Below, in pieces: positions 16,567-24,453 of a stretch of 36,462 nucleotides of DNA (its first letter is position 1; each line of letters opens with the position of its first letter). A program made the translations under genes and the position numbers. Origin of the DNA: DASRRB01 sp036732755 (lineage in GTDB: Bacteria > Planctomycetota > B15-G4 > SIAN01); NCBI GenBank assembly GCA_036732755.1, contig DAINBU010000048.1:1-36462 (forward strand). The letters are read 5' to 3'. The notes under the pieces are model-generated. The model did no database searches. It worked only from the letters and a program-made list of their open reading frames with translations, and was not told the DNA's origin.

Positions 16567-18915
16567 CTAGGTCGCGTCGTAGTGGCTCGCCCCTTTGTCG
16601 CCGCGCTCGAGCTTCGCGCTGCAGAAGCGGATCTTGAAGTGAGTCAGCGGCTCGCCGGTCGCGCCGTCGACGACGCGACCCATGGCCCGACCAGCGCGAT
16701 TCAACGTGACTTCGAGGTCGCTGCGATCGACGCCGATCCCCTCGAGCCGCGTCTCGCCGAACCCGGCGCCTTGGGCGCGCAGCATGAGCGGGCCATCGGG
16801 AAGGCGCTCGACGCGGAAGGCGCCGGTCACGTCGGTCTGGCCGGACGAGTAGGAGTCGTCCGCCTGACCCTCCTTCCGGATCGTCACGTAGATGGAGGGT
16901 ACTGGCCGGCCGCGCTCGTCCTTCACGCGGCCTGCGGCAAAGTGGCTCGCGCCGAGCTGCAGCACGAGGTCGGCGACTTCGGAGCCGTCCCGCACGTCGG
17001 TCGGGATCGTGATCGACTGCACGAGCGCCGCCGCGCCCGGCCAGTCGACGAAGAAGAAGAGCTTCCAGTCGTTCGGCTTCGCGCCCGTGATTGTGAAGCT
17101 GCCGTCGTCGCGCGAATGGGTGTCGAGCTTGTCGGCGGCGAACGGCGAGAAGCCGAGCGTGATCGCGGCGCCGGCCGCCGGCTTGCCGTCGGGCGCGACC
17201 ACCGTCCCGCGCAGCGTCACGCCGCGCTTCATGACGAAGTCGAGGTGCGCGTCGGAGCCGCTGCTCTTGACGTTGCCCGTCGACCGCGCGTAGCCGGCGG
17301 CGCGCGCGTCGAGCGTGATCGTCGGGTCGCGGACGGGGACGTGGTCGAGGCAGTAGTCGCCCCGTGCGTCGCTCACCGCCTTGGAGACGCGCATCCCGAA
17401 GGTCGAGACGGTCGCGCCGGAGATCGGCGCGCCCGCGGCGTCGGTGATGCGACCGCGCACGCTGAAGCCGGGCGCGAGATGGAGTTCGACGTGCGGCGGC
17501 GCGCCCTGCGGACCGGGCCGGGCGACCACCATCCCCTCCGCGCAGCCGGGGGCCCATCCGACGACCTGGACCTCGCCCTGCCACGCAGCGGCGGCGGGCG
17601 CGGGCGCCGTGAATTCGCCCCGCTCGTCGCAGTCGATCGTCTGCCGCATCACTCGCACCTGCGCATCGGGCGCCGGCGCGCCGTCGGGACCGAAGACGAC
17701 TCCGGCCACCTCGGCGTCGAGCGCGACGCAACGCAGATCGAAATCCTGCGGCGGCGCCGCGCCGGCGGCGACGAGTCGCTCGTCGCCGTACTGGTAGGAA
17801 TTCGGCTCGTCGGCCGAGAGCCAGAGCGCGACGGCACCCGCTGGCGGACGCAGCGGCCATTCGAAGCGGCCGAGCTCGTCGGAGCCGAGGTGGAGGTCGA
17901 GGCGCGGGTCGCCCTGCGGCTCGAAACCGTCCCACAGCTTCGCGTGGATCCGGACGTGCGGGCGCGCCGTCCTCGCGTCGGCGCGCACGCGGCCGCGAAC
18001 GACCCAGGTCGCGAGCGGGTCGGAGTTGGAGTCGGAGGAGGCCGCGGGCGACTCGGGACTGCGCTTCGGTGACGGCGCCGCGTCGGCGGTTGCCGGTTGC
18101 GGAGCGCGATCGGACGCGTTCGTCGTCCCGGGGTGCGGCGAGTTCGACGCCGAGCGTGCTCCGTCCCCCATGCCGCCGTGGAGCGTCGGCCAGAGCACCA
18201 CCGTCGTCGTCGCGAGCAGAGCCGCCGCCGCTGCGAGCACGAGCTTCGTCTTCGTCGTCACCACGACTGCTCCAATGAATGTGGAGGAGGAGGCAGCGGT
18301 GCCTGCGGCGGCCGTCGCTGTCGCTGCCGTCGCCGCGGCCTTCACCGGCAGCGCGACCCACGGCGCGAGCAGTGCGCTCCACGTCGCGCGGTCGCCGGAC
18401 GACGCGTCGAGGTCGCTGCGCAGCCGTTCGAGCCCGCGCTTGATGCGCGTGCGCACCGTCTCGAGCGGCGCCGACTGCTCGGTCGCGATCTCCTGCGCGC
18501 TCGCGCCGTCGAAGAAGCGGCGCACGATCGTCGCGCGGTAGGGCTCGTCTAGCTTCTGAACCGCCGCGACCAGCCGGCCGAAGAGCTCGAGCCGTTCCGC
18601 CGATTCGCGCGGCGTCGCCGCCGGCGGCGGACCTTCGAACGCGAGCGTCGCTTCGCGCGCGAGCCGCCGCGCGTCGCCGCGACGGGTCTGGCGCGCCAGG
18701 TTGCGGACCACGCCGACCAGCCACGCCCGCACGCTGCCTCGCCGCGGCGGGCGCTGCAGCGCCGCCAGCAGCGACTCCTGCGCGAGGTCGTCCGCCGCCG
18801 CGTCGTCGCGCACGAGAGCGCGCGCGAGCGCTCGCACGAACGGCGCATGCGCGAGGAGCTGCTCGGGCGAGAAGGCGGCGTCACTGGAGCCGGAGGATCG
18901 GAACGCGGAACTCAT
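16567..18915 (-). CDS. ECF sigma factor with membrane helix and CarboxypepD_reg-like repeats (interrupted by TAG)
   Basis: The protein has 782 residues. Region 2 (about 18-80, DDAAADDLAQESLLAALQ, RAWLVGVVRNLARQ) and region 4 (about 118-168, LDEPYRATIVRRFFDGASAQEIA, ETVRTRIKRGLERLR) form an ECF sigma factor. An Ala/Thr-rich linker leads to one membrane helix (about 224-245). A Ser/Pro linker follows, then a row of beta-sandwich domains of the carboxypeptidase-regulatory-like type. The arrangement places the sigma part in the cytoplasm and the beta domains across the membrane, so it may be a tethered or sensor sigma factor (inference). The frame ends at TAG 16569-16567 but reads on without shift for another 368 codons. 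AGGCGA precedes the ATG. An ECF-like -35 element GGAACC is at 18964-18959. Confidence 0.88.
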   Translation of the reverse strand: MSSAFRSSGSSDAAFSPEQLLAHAPFVRALARALVRDDAAADDLAQESLLAALQRPPRRGSVRAWLVGVVRNLARQTRRGDARRLAREATLAFEGPPPAATPRESAERLELFGRLVAAVQKLDEPYRATIVRRFFDGASAQEIATEQSAPLETVRTRIKRGLERLRSDLDASSGDRATWSALLAPWVALPVKAAATAATATAAAGTAASSSTFIGAVVVTTKTKLVLAAAAALLATTTVVLWPTLHGGMGDGARSASNSPHPGTTNASDRAPQPATADAAPSPKRSPESPAASSDSNSDPLATWVVRGRVRADARTARPHVRIHAKLWDGFEPQGDPRLDLHLGSDELGRFEWPLRPPAGAVALWLSADEPNSYQYGDERLVAAGAAPPQDFDLRCVALDAEVAGVVFGPDGAPAPDAQVRVMRQTIDCDERGEFTAPAPAAAAWQGEVQVVGWAPGCAEGMVVARPGPQGAPPHVELHLAPGFSVRGRITDAAGAPISGATVSTFGMRVSKAVSDARGDYCLDHVPVRDPTITLDARAAGYARSTGNVKSSGSDAHLDFVMKRGVTLRGTVVAPDGKPAAGAAITLGFSPFAADKLDTHSRDDGSFTITGAKPNDWKLFFFVDWPGAAALVQSITIPTDVRDGSEVADLVLQLGASHFAAGRVKDERGRPVPSIYVTIRKEGQADDSYSSGQTDVTGAFRVERLPDGPLMLRAQGAGFGETRLEGIGVDRSDLEVTLNRAGRAMGRVVDGATGEPLTHFKIRFCSAKLERGDKGASHYDAT

Positions 18916-18958
18916 TGTCGCCTACATTGCCGCAGCAGGCACCAATGGTTCAGGAGAG

Positions 18959-18964
18959 GGTTCC
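18959..18964 (-). promoter_or_regulatory. ECF-type -35-like element upstream of sigma gene
   Basis: GGAACC on the minus strand, 44-49 nt before the sigma start, matches the common ECF -35 core and could allow autoregulation. No convincing -10 is seen. The rest of the 18916-19151 gap shows no gene. Confidence 0.25.
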
Positions 18965-19151
18965 TGGGAGCAGGTAATGCGGACGCTGCCCCGGAAGCGT
19001 GAAACGCCACGATGTCGCGCTGCTTCGCGCCGCCGCAGTTCCACTCTCCGACTTCAAGGGCGGCTTCGCCCCCCGCGCCCGCCTCGCTCGAACGAATCTT
19101 GAAGCTCTGCTCGGCGGGACTCCCCCCGACTCGCTCTCGCCCCGGCGCACC

Positions 19152-20969
19152 TCAAGCCGCGGGATGCGCGTCCATGAACCTGCGCACGGCGAACTCCACG
19201 GTCGGGAAGAACGCGTCCTCGCCCAAGGGCAGGTAGAGCTCGAAGCGCTTCAGCTTGTCCTTCACCGGGTCCTTCATCTCGGCGAAGCACAGCTCGATGC
19301 CCGCCGTGTGCAGTGTTTTGTCGAGCTCCGCCAGCATGTCGGCCGCGGTGACGTCGACGCTGGTGACGGGCTCCGCGGCCACGACCAGCCAGTGCACCGG
19401 CGTCGGCGAGGCCGCCAGCGCGTCCAGCACCTTGTCCTGGAACAACTCGGAGTTGGCGAAGAAGAGCGGTGCGTCCCAGCGGAACAACACCAGGCCGGGA
19501 ATCAGGTGCGCCTTGGGATAGCGGGTGACGTCGTGGTAGCCCTCGATGCCATCGACCCGGCCGAGGACCGCGTGATGCGGGCGCCAGCCATCCCACAGGA
19601 ACTCGATGACGGCGAACACGACCGCGATGCCGATGCCGGGAATGGCTCCGAGCACCGCCACTCCGATCAGGCACACGACGGACAGCCCGCACTCCCAGCG
19701 CTGGATGCGATAGATGCGGCGCAGGTCGCGCACCTCGAACAGTCCGATCGCGGAAGCGATCACCACCGCAGCCAGCGCGCTGCTGGGCAGGCTCTTCAGC
19801 AGGTCGGGTGCCGCAAGCAGCAAGGCAGCGACCGCGCACGCACCGACCACGCCGGTCATCTGGGTTCGGGATCCCGCGGCTTCGGCCACCGGCGTGCGCG
19901 AGGAGCTGCTGCTGATCGGGAAGCCCTGGAAGAAGCCGGCGGCGAGGTTGGCGGCGCCCAGGCCCACCATCTCCTGGTTCGGATCGACGTAGACGCCGGT
20001 GCGCGCCGCGTAGGTGCGCGAGAGCACGCTGGTGTCCGCGAACGACACCAGTGCGACGGCCAGGCCGCCGAGCAGCACCGGGACGATGTCGGCCTGCACG
20101 ATCCACGGGATCGCGAAAGCGGGCAGCCCCTGCGGCAACGAGCCGAGCACGGAGACTCCGGCGCGGGACGCGAGGTCGAAGGCGCCGACGACCACCGTCG
20201 CGCCGATCACGGCGATCAGGATGCCGGGAATGCGCTTGTAGGGTTTCAGCAGCAGGATCGCCGCGAGCGTCGCTGCACCGATGGCGAAGGCGGTCCAGTT
20301 CGTCCGTCCGTCCAGCACCGCCGCGCCGATCGCCCACACCTTGCGCAGCGGCCCGTCGTCTTTCACGGAGAAGCCGAGCATCTTCGGCAACTGGCTGATC
20401 AGCACCGTCAGCGCGATGCCGTTCATGTAGCCGTAGCGGATCGGCTTGGAGAGCAGCTCGGTGACGAAGCCGAGGCGGGCCACGCCGGCGCCGATGCACG
20501 CGAGGCCCGAGACCACGGCGAGCATGCCGGCCAGCGCGACGGCGCGCAGCGAGTCGCCGCCCGAGAGCGGCAGCACCACGGCGAGGATCACCGCGGCCAA
20601 CGAGGAGTCCGGACCGAGCACCAGGATGCGGCTGGGGCCGAACAGCGCATAGGCCAGGAGCGGAACGATGGTGGCGTAGAGCCCGTAGATGGCGGGCACA
20701 CCCGAGGCCACCGCGTAGGCGATGCCGACCGGCACCAGCATGGTCGTCAGCACCAGTCCCGCCACGACGTCGTGGCCCAGCCATGCGAGCTCGTACTTGC
20801 GCAGCGTCTGCAAGCCCGGCAGCCAGCGCTGCCAGCCGCCCGCGTTCCGCTTCGGCCGGACGATGCGGCCCGGCTGCGGTGGGGAGGTCGAGCTCGAGGT
20901 CATGGCCCAGCTTTCCCGCGGCTTCACGCGCCGGAGGGATCCCGGCGCGTCGAGATGCTCGGGGTTCAT
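19152..20969 (-). CDS. SulP family anion transporter with STAS domain
   Basis: The protein has 605 residues. The transmembrane part (about 40-440) has SulP signatures: LVPVGIAYAVASGVPAIYGLYA, ALFGPSRILVLGPDSS, YGYMNGIALTVLISQLPKML and QEMVGLGAANLAAGFFQGFPIS, which mediate sulfate, bicarbonate or other anion uptake. A cytoplasmic STAS domain ends the protein (about 465-590, VLFRWDAPLFFANSELF, VTSVDVTAADML). The substrate cannot be read from the sequence. ATG 20969 is chosen because codons after it show coding bias; ATG 20903 is a plausible alternative, and neither has a strong ribosome site. It is divergent from the dihaem peroxidase gene. The SulP sequence looks proteobacterial in style, so transfer is possible. 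Confidence 0.92.
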   Translation of the reverse strand: MNPEHLDAPGSLRRVKPRESWAMTSSSTSPPQPGRIVRPKRNAGGWQRWLPGLQTLRKYELAWLGHDVVAGLVLTTMLVPVGIAYAVASGVPAIYGLYATIVPLLAYALFGPSRILVLGPDSSLAAVILAVVLPLSGGDSLRAVALAGMLAVVSGLACIGAGVARLGFVTELLSKPIRYGYMNGIALTVLISQLPKMLGFSVKDDGPLRKVWAIGAAVLDGRTNWTAFAIGAATLAAILLLKPYKRIPGILIAVIGATVVVGAFDLASRAGVSVLGSLPQGLPAFAIPWIVQADIVPVLLGGLAVALVSFADTSVLSRTYAARTGVYVDPNQEMVGLGAANLAAGFFQGFPISSSSSRTPVAEAAGSRTQMTGVVGACAVAALLLAAPDLLKSLPSSALAAVVIASAIGLFEVRDLRRIYRIQRWECGLSVVCLIGVAVLGAIPGIGIAVVFAVIEFLWDGWRPHHAVLGRVDGIEGYHDVTRYPKAHLIPGLVLFRWDAPLFFANSELFQDKVLDALAASPTPVHWLVVAAEPVTSVDVTAADMLAELDKTLHTAGIELCFAEMKDPVKDKLKRFELYLPLGEDAFFPTVEFAVRRFMDAHPAA

Positions 20970-21103
20970 AGCGAGTTCTCGGATTCGCGGCGGCGCCAAG
21001 CCCTTCCGTGTCGCTCGCCAGTCCGCTGCGCGTCGGCGGTAGCTCCTCGTGCCCGACTGCGTCGTGAGCGAGAGAGCCGTGTTTCACTCCGACGACGGAG
21101 CAG

Positions 21104-21125
21104 GTGCGATCGACGTCGGTCGCAC
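21104..21125. promoter_or_regulatory. 22-bp near-perfect palindrome between SulP and dihaem peroxidase genes
   Basis: The arms GTGCGA and TCGCAC enclose the self-complementary core CGACGTCG, with a single non-pairing T/G position on the two sides. The site is 86 nt before the peroxidase start and 134 nt from the SulP start. It is a strong candidate dimeric-regulator operator. Confidence 0.5.
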
Positions 21126-21211
21126 TCCGCCGCGGCACCACCGTTGCGACTCCGTCCGGCGTTCTCGTCGTCCCTGGAGGGTGATGAGGCTCCCGGGGGG
21201 AGGTTCCCAAC

Positions 21212-22882
21212 ATGTGGGCATTCCAGTGGTTCGTCTCGCCCGCCGCGCGGTGGGCGATATCCCGCAAGATCCTCTTTGCCGCAGTCGCGGTCGGCGTCAC
21301 GGCGACGGCGGCGCGTGCGCAACTCGGGCCGCCGCCGCAGCCGGCGGAGAATCCTGTCACGCCGGCGAAGGTGGCGCTCGGCAAGGCGCTTTTCTGGGAC
21401 GAACAGCTGTCGAGCGACAACACGGTCGCCTGCGGCACTTGTCATCGTCCGGCGCGGGGCGGCGCCGATGCACGCTTCGTCGCGTTGCCGGGACCCGACG
21501 GGATCGCAGGCACCTCCGACGACATGTTCGGCTCGCCCGGCGTGATCCGTGCCGATGCGAAGAACGCCTACGAACCCGACCCGCAGCACGCGTTCGCGCC
21601 ACAGGTGACCGGGCGCAACTCGCCGAGCTTCCTGCACGCGGCCTGGGCCGATTCACTCTTCTGGGATGGGCGTGCCGGCACCACGTTCGTCGATCCGCAG
21701 AGCGGCGCGGTCAGCATCGCGACGGGTGGCGCGCTCGAGAGCCAGGTCGTCGGCCCGCCCGTCTCCTCCGTGGAGATGGCGCATGCGGGACGCGCCTGGA
21801 ACGAAATCGTCGCGAAGATCGAGCAGTCACGGCCGCTCGTACTCGCGACGGCCCTCCCGCCCGATCTCGTCGCGGCGCTCGCGGCCGACCCGACGTATCC
21901 CGAACTGTTCGCGACGGCCTTCGGCGACGCGCAGGTGACCGCCGAGCGCATCGCGTGGGCGATCGCGTCTTATGAGCGTTCGCTGTTGCCCGACGAGACG
22001 GCGTGGGACCGGTTCCAGCGCGGCGACAGCGGCGCGCTGACGGCTTCGCAGCAGCGCGGAGCGCAGCTCTTCAGCGGCAAGGCGAAGTGCGACAAGTGCC
22101 ATGCGCTGCCGCTCGGCTCCGACGACTCGTTCCACAACATCGGCCTGCGCGATCCGGCCACCGATCCGGGTCGCGCCGCCATCACCGGCAACCCGGCCGA
22201 TCGCGGGAAGTTCCGGACGCCGAGCGTGCGCGACGTGGCGCTGCACCCCCGCTTCATGCACAGCGGGCAATTCACGACGCTCGACGAGGTGATCGACTTC
22301 TACGAGCGCGGCGGCGACTTCTCGGACAACATCGATCCGTTCCTGAACGCCATCAGTCTGTCGCAGCAGGAGCGGGCCGACCTGCTCGACTTCCTCGTGA
22401 ACGGCCTGGTCGATCCGCGCGTCGCGACCGGGTCCGCTCCGTTCGATCGGCCGACCCTCTGGTCGGAGCGGAGCGACGCCCATCCGTTGGTCTACGGCGA
22501 CGGCTGGCCGGGCAGCGGCGGATTCGTCCCACACGTACTGGCGACGACGCCGGCGAACGTCGGCAACCCGGACTACAAGTCCGGTCTCCACGATGCGCTC
22601 GGCGGAAGCCTGGCGCTGACACTCGTGGCGGCCGCCCCGGCTGCGCCCGGTGCGACACTGAAGGGCGTGCCGTTGCACGTCGACCTCGCGCAACTGTACG
22701 CGCTGTTGCTGCTGCCGACGCTCGGCGATGGACCCGGCGGCGGCTACGCCTCGATCGTCGCCGGGCTGCCGGCCGACCCGGCGATCGTCGGGATGCACTT
22801 CTACGTGCAGTGGTTCGTCTTCGATCCCGACGCCGTCGGTCGCATCGCCGCGACGTCCGGCGTCGACTACGAGATCTTCTGA
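21212..22882 (+). CDS. Dihaem cytochrome c peroxidase (CcpA/MauG family) with C-terminal extension
   Basis: The protein has 556 residues and a signal peptide (about 18-36). The peroxidase core (about 45-400) has two haem motifs, Cys74-His78 (CGTCH) and Cys293-His297 (CDKCH), plus family segments LGKALFWDEQLSSDNTVAC, SLFWDGRA and GKFRTPSVRDVALHPRFMHSG. It reduces hydrogen peroxide in the periplasm or, as in MauG, oxidises a protein partner. The last 150 residues are outside the usual family and end with a GLPADPAIVGMHFYVQWFVF segment that I have seen at the C-termini of secreted planctomycete proteins, probably a small beta domain. GGGAGG lies 9 nt before the ATG. A strong hairpin follows the gene. 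Confidence 0.92.
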   Translation: MWAFQWFVSPAARWAISRKILFAAVAVGVTATAARAQLGPPPQPAENPVTPAKVALGKALFWDEQLSSDNTVACGTCHRPARGGADARFVALPGPDGIAGTSDDMFGSPGVIRADAKNAYEPDPQHAFAPQVTGRNSPSFLHAAWADSLFWDGRAGTTFVDPQSGAVSIATGGALESQVVGPPVSSVEMAHAGRAWNEIVAKIEQSRPLVLATALPPDLVAALAADPTYPELFATAFGDAQVTAERIAWAIASYERSLLPDETAWDRFQRGDSGALTASQQRGAQLFSGKAKCDKCHALPLGSDDSFHNIGLRDPATDPGRAAITGNPADRGKFRTPSVRDVALHPRFMHSGQFTTLDEVIDFYERGGDFSDNIDPFLNAISLSQQERADLLDFLVNGLVDPRVATGSAPFDRPTLWSERSDAHPLVYGDGWPGSGGFVPHVLATTPANVGNPDYKSGLHDALGGSLALTLVAAAPAAPGATLKGVPLHVDLAQLYALLLLPTLGDGPGGGYASIVAGLPADPAIVGMHFYVQWFVFDPDAVGRIAATSGVDYEIF

Positions 22883-22922
22883 CCGGATCGTCGATCACGC
22901 TGCTGAGGAGCGCATCAGCGGG

Positions 22923-22947
22923 GCTCCGGCCGCATCGCGGCCGGAGC
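22923..22947 (+). terminator. Hairpin terminator after the dihaem peroxidase gene
   Basis: GCTCCGGCCGC and GCGGCCGGAGC form a perfect 11-bp stem with a 3-nt loop 40 nt after the stop. There is no U-tract, so termination may be imperfect or protein-assisted. Confidence 0.55.
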
Positions 22948-23065
22948 GAGCGCCCCGCATGCTCACGGTGCTTGAGGACCAGCTCGCGGGAGTGCGCGTC
23001 GAGGGGGGGGTAGGATTCCCGGCTCGCCCCGCCACTCGTCCGCGGCCACGTCCGTGGAGCTCGTC

Positions 23066-24394
23066 ATGCTGGCGCGACGTCTCGTCCCCGCGCTCCTCGT
23101 CCTCGTCCTCGTCTCCGCCGCCGGCGCGCGCGCGCAGGTCGCGGCGGACGCGCGAGCGGTCGACGCGGCGGCGGCGGCGAAGAACGCGCCGCCGCGCGCG
23201 GAGCTGCCCGCGCTGCGCAAGGACGAGGTGGTGGCGGGGAGTCCCGGCGACTTCATGGAGGTGCGCCACGTCGTGCTCGCCGGATCGGATTTCGAGATCG
23301 GACGCGCGCTCGGGACGCTCGCGAAGGAGCGCTACGCCTCCGTGCCCACGAAGGCCGAGGATCCGGTGCGCGCGCGCGCCCAGCGGCGATTCATGCAGGC
23401 GCAGTTCCCCGCGCTGCTCGAGCGCGCGCGCGGCGCGGCCGCGGCGTTCGGCGTCCCGCTCGACGACGCGCACGACTGGACGGGGATCGCCGACTCCTTC
23501 CGCCGCTCGGGCTGCTCCGTCGTCTTCTTCCCGCCCGAGAGCACGGACGACGGCGCCGGCCTGATGAGCCGCTTCTACGACTTCGGGACCGGCACGTTCG
23601 AAGGCACGAAGCCGAAGCCGGACCAGCGCCCCACCACTTCGCGGCCGATGGTCCTCGAGCTGCACCCCGAGCACGGGTTCGCGTCGCTCAGCCTGTGCGC
23701 GTACGACCTGCTCGGCGGCGTGATCGACGGCGTCAACTCCGCGGGACTGTGCGTCGCGCTGCTCGCCGTCGACGAGCAGGAGCAGGCGCGGGCCGTCGAG
23801 GTGGAGGGTCCGGCGCAGGTCGGCTTCGGCGTGCTGACGACGCTGCGCCTCCTGCTCGACACCTGCGCCGACGTCGCCGCCGCGAAACAGGCGCTGCTCA
23901 CGACCAAACAGGTGTACGAGATGATCCCGTGCCACTACATGGTGTGCGACGCGAACGGCGAGTCGTTCATCTGGGAGCGTTCGTTCGCCGGCAACCACGA
24001 CTGGATCTTCGACGGCGACGGCACGCCGCAGATCGTCACCAACTACGCGATCCACCGTCATCCCGATCCGGGGAAGCTGCCGCGCGAGGGCGACCCGCTC
24101 GGCGCGTGCAACCGGGCGCGCCTCCTCGCCGACCAGATCGCCGCGCACGCCGCGAAGTTCTCGCTCGACCAGGTGAAGCGGCTCCACTCCGCCGTCGCCT
24201 GCGCCCCGCCCGCCGCTCCGACGCGCACGAACGGCGTCACGTCGCGCACCCTCTGGCACGCGCTCTACGTGCCCGAGGAGCGCAGCCTGGAGATCGATTT
24301 CTACCTGCACGACGAGCGCGACCCGGCGGCGCCGGGCGGCACGCGCGTGGTGCGGTCGGAGTATCGGAAGTTCACGCTCGGCGGGACCCGGTGA
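23066..24394 (+). CDS. C45-family (acyltransferase/choloylglycine hydrolase-like) Ntn hydrolase, secreted
   Basis: The protein has 442 residues. A signal peptide (about 1-24, ALLVLVLVSAAGARAQ) precedes a helical propeptide-like region and then an Ntn-hydrolase fold starting at RRSGCSVVFF, where Cys150 would become the N-terminal nucleophile after autocleavage at Gly-Cys. Later segments LMSRFYDFGTGTF, YDLLGGVIDGVNSAGL and ITNYAIHRHP-like stretches (IVTNYAIHRHP) fit the acyl-CoA:6-APA acyltransferase/C45 peptidase family, which cleaves linear amides. The natural substrate is unknown. ATG 23066 is preferred over GTG 23054 because GGAG lies 6 nt upstream. An 8-G tract and TAGGAT lie at 23003-23016. 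Confidence 0.82.
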   Translation: MLARRLVPALLVLVLVSAAGARAQVAADARAVDAAAAAKNAPPRAELPALRKDEVVAGSPGDFMEVRHVVLAGSDFEIGRALGTLAKERYASVPTKAEDPVRARAQRRFMQAQFPALLERARGAAAAFGVPLDDAHDWTGIADSFRRSGCSVVFFPPESTDDGAGLMSRFYDFGTGTFEGTKPKPDQRPTTSRPMVLELHPEHGFASLSLCAYDLLGGVIDGVNSAGLCVALLAVDEQEQARAVEVEGPAQVGFGVLTTLRLLLDTCADVAAAKQALLTTKQVYEMIPCHYMVCDANGESFIWERSFAGNHDWIFDGDGTPQIVTNYAIHRHPDPGKLPREGDPLGACNRARLLADQIAAHAAKFSLDQVKRLHSAVACAPPAAPTRTNGVTSRTLWHALYVPEERSLEIDFYLHDERDPAAPGGTRVVRSEYRKFTLGGTR

Positions 24395-24407
24395 GAGCGG
24401 GACGCGT

Positions 24408-24427
24408 ACGTCGCTCGGCATCGACGT
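24408..24427. terminator. Possible bidirectional hairpin between convergent genes
   Basis: ACGTCG and CGACGT pair around an 8-nt loop in the 59-bp gap between the C45 hydrolase and esterase gene ends. The stem is short and there is no U-tract. Confidence 0.25.
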
Positions 24428-24453
24428 GACGGCGCCGATTCGCGTCGCGGGCG

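Noticed and set aside
16567..16569. Genome-wide recoding of TAG as a sense codon
   Set aside because: HU, HxlR, the FGE-like gene and the epimerase gene end naturally in TAG, so TAG works as a stop here.
15283..18072. 929-codon open frame on the plus strand
   Set aside because: It lies antisense to the ECF fusion, is Arg/Ala/Asp-rich with no domain pattern, and reflects the GC bias of the true gene.
18999..21545. 848-codon open frame on the plus strand
   Set aside because: It is antisense to the SulP gene and has low-complexity His/Arg/Gln composition without motifs.
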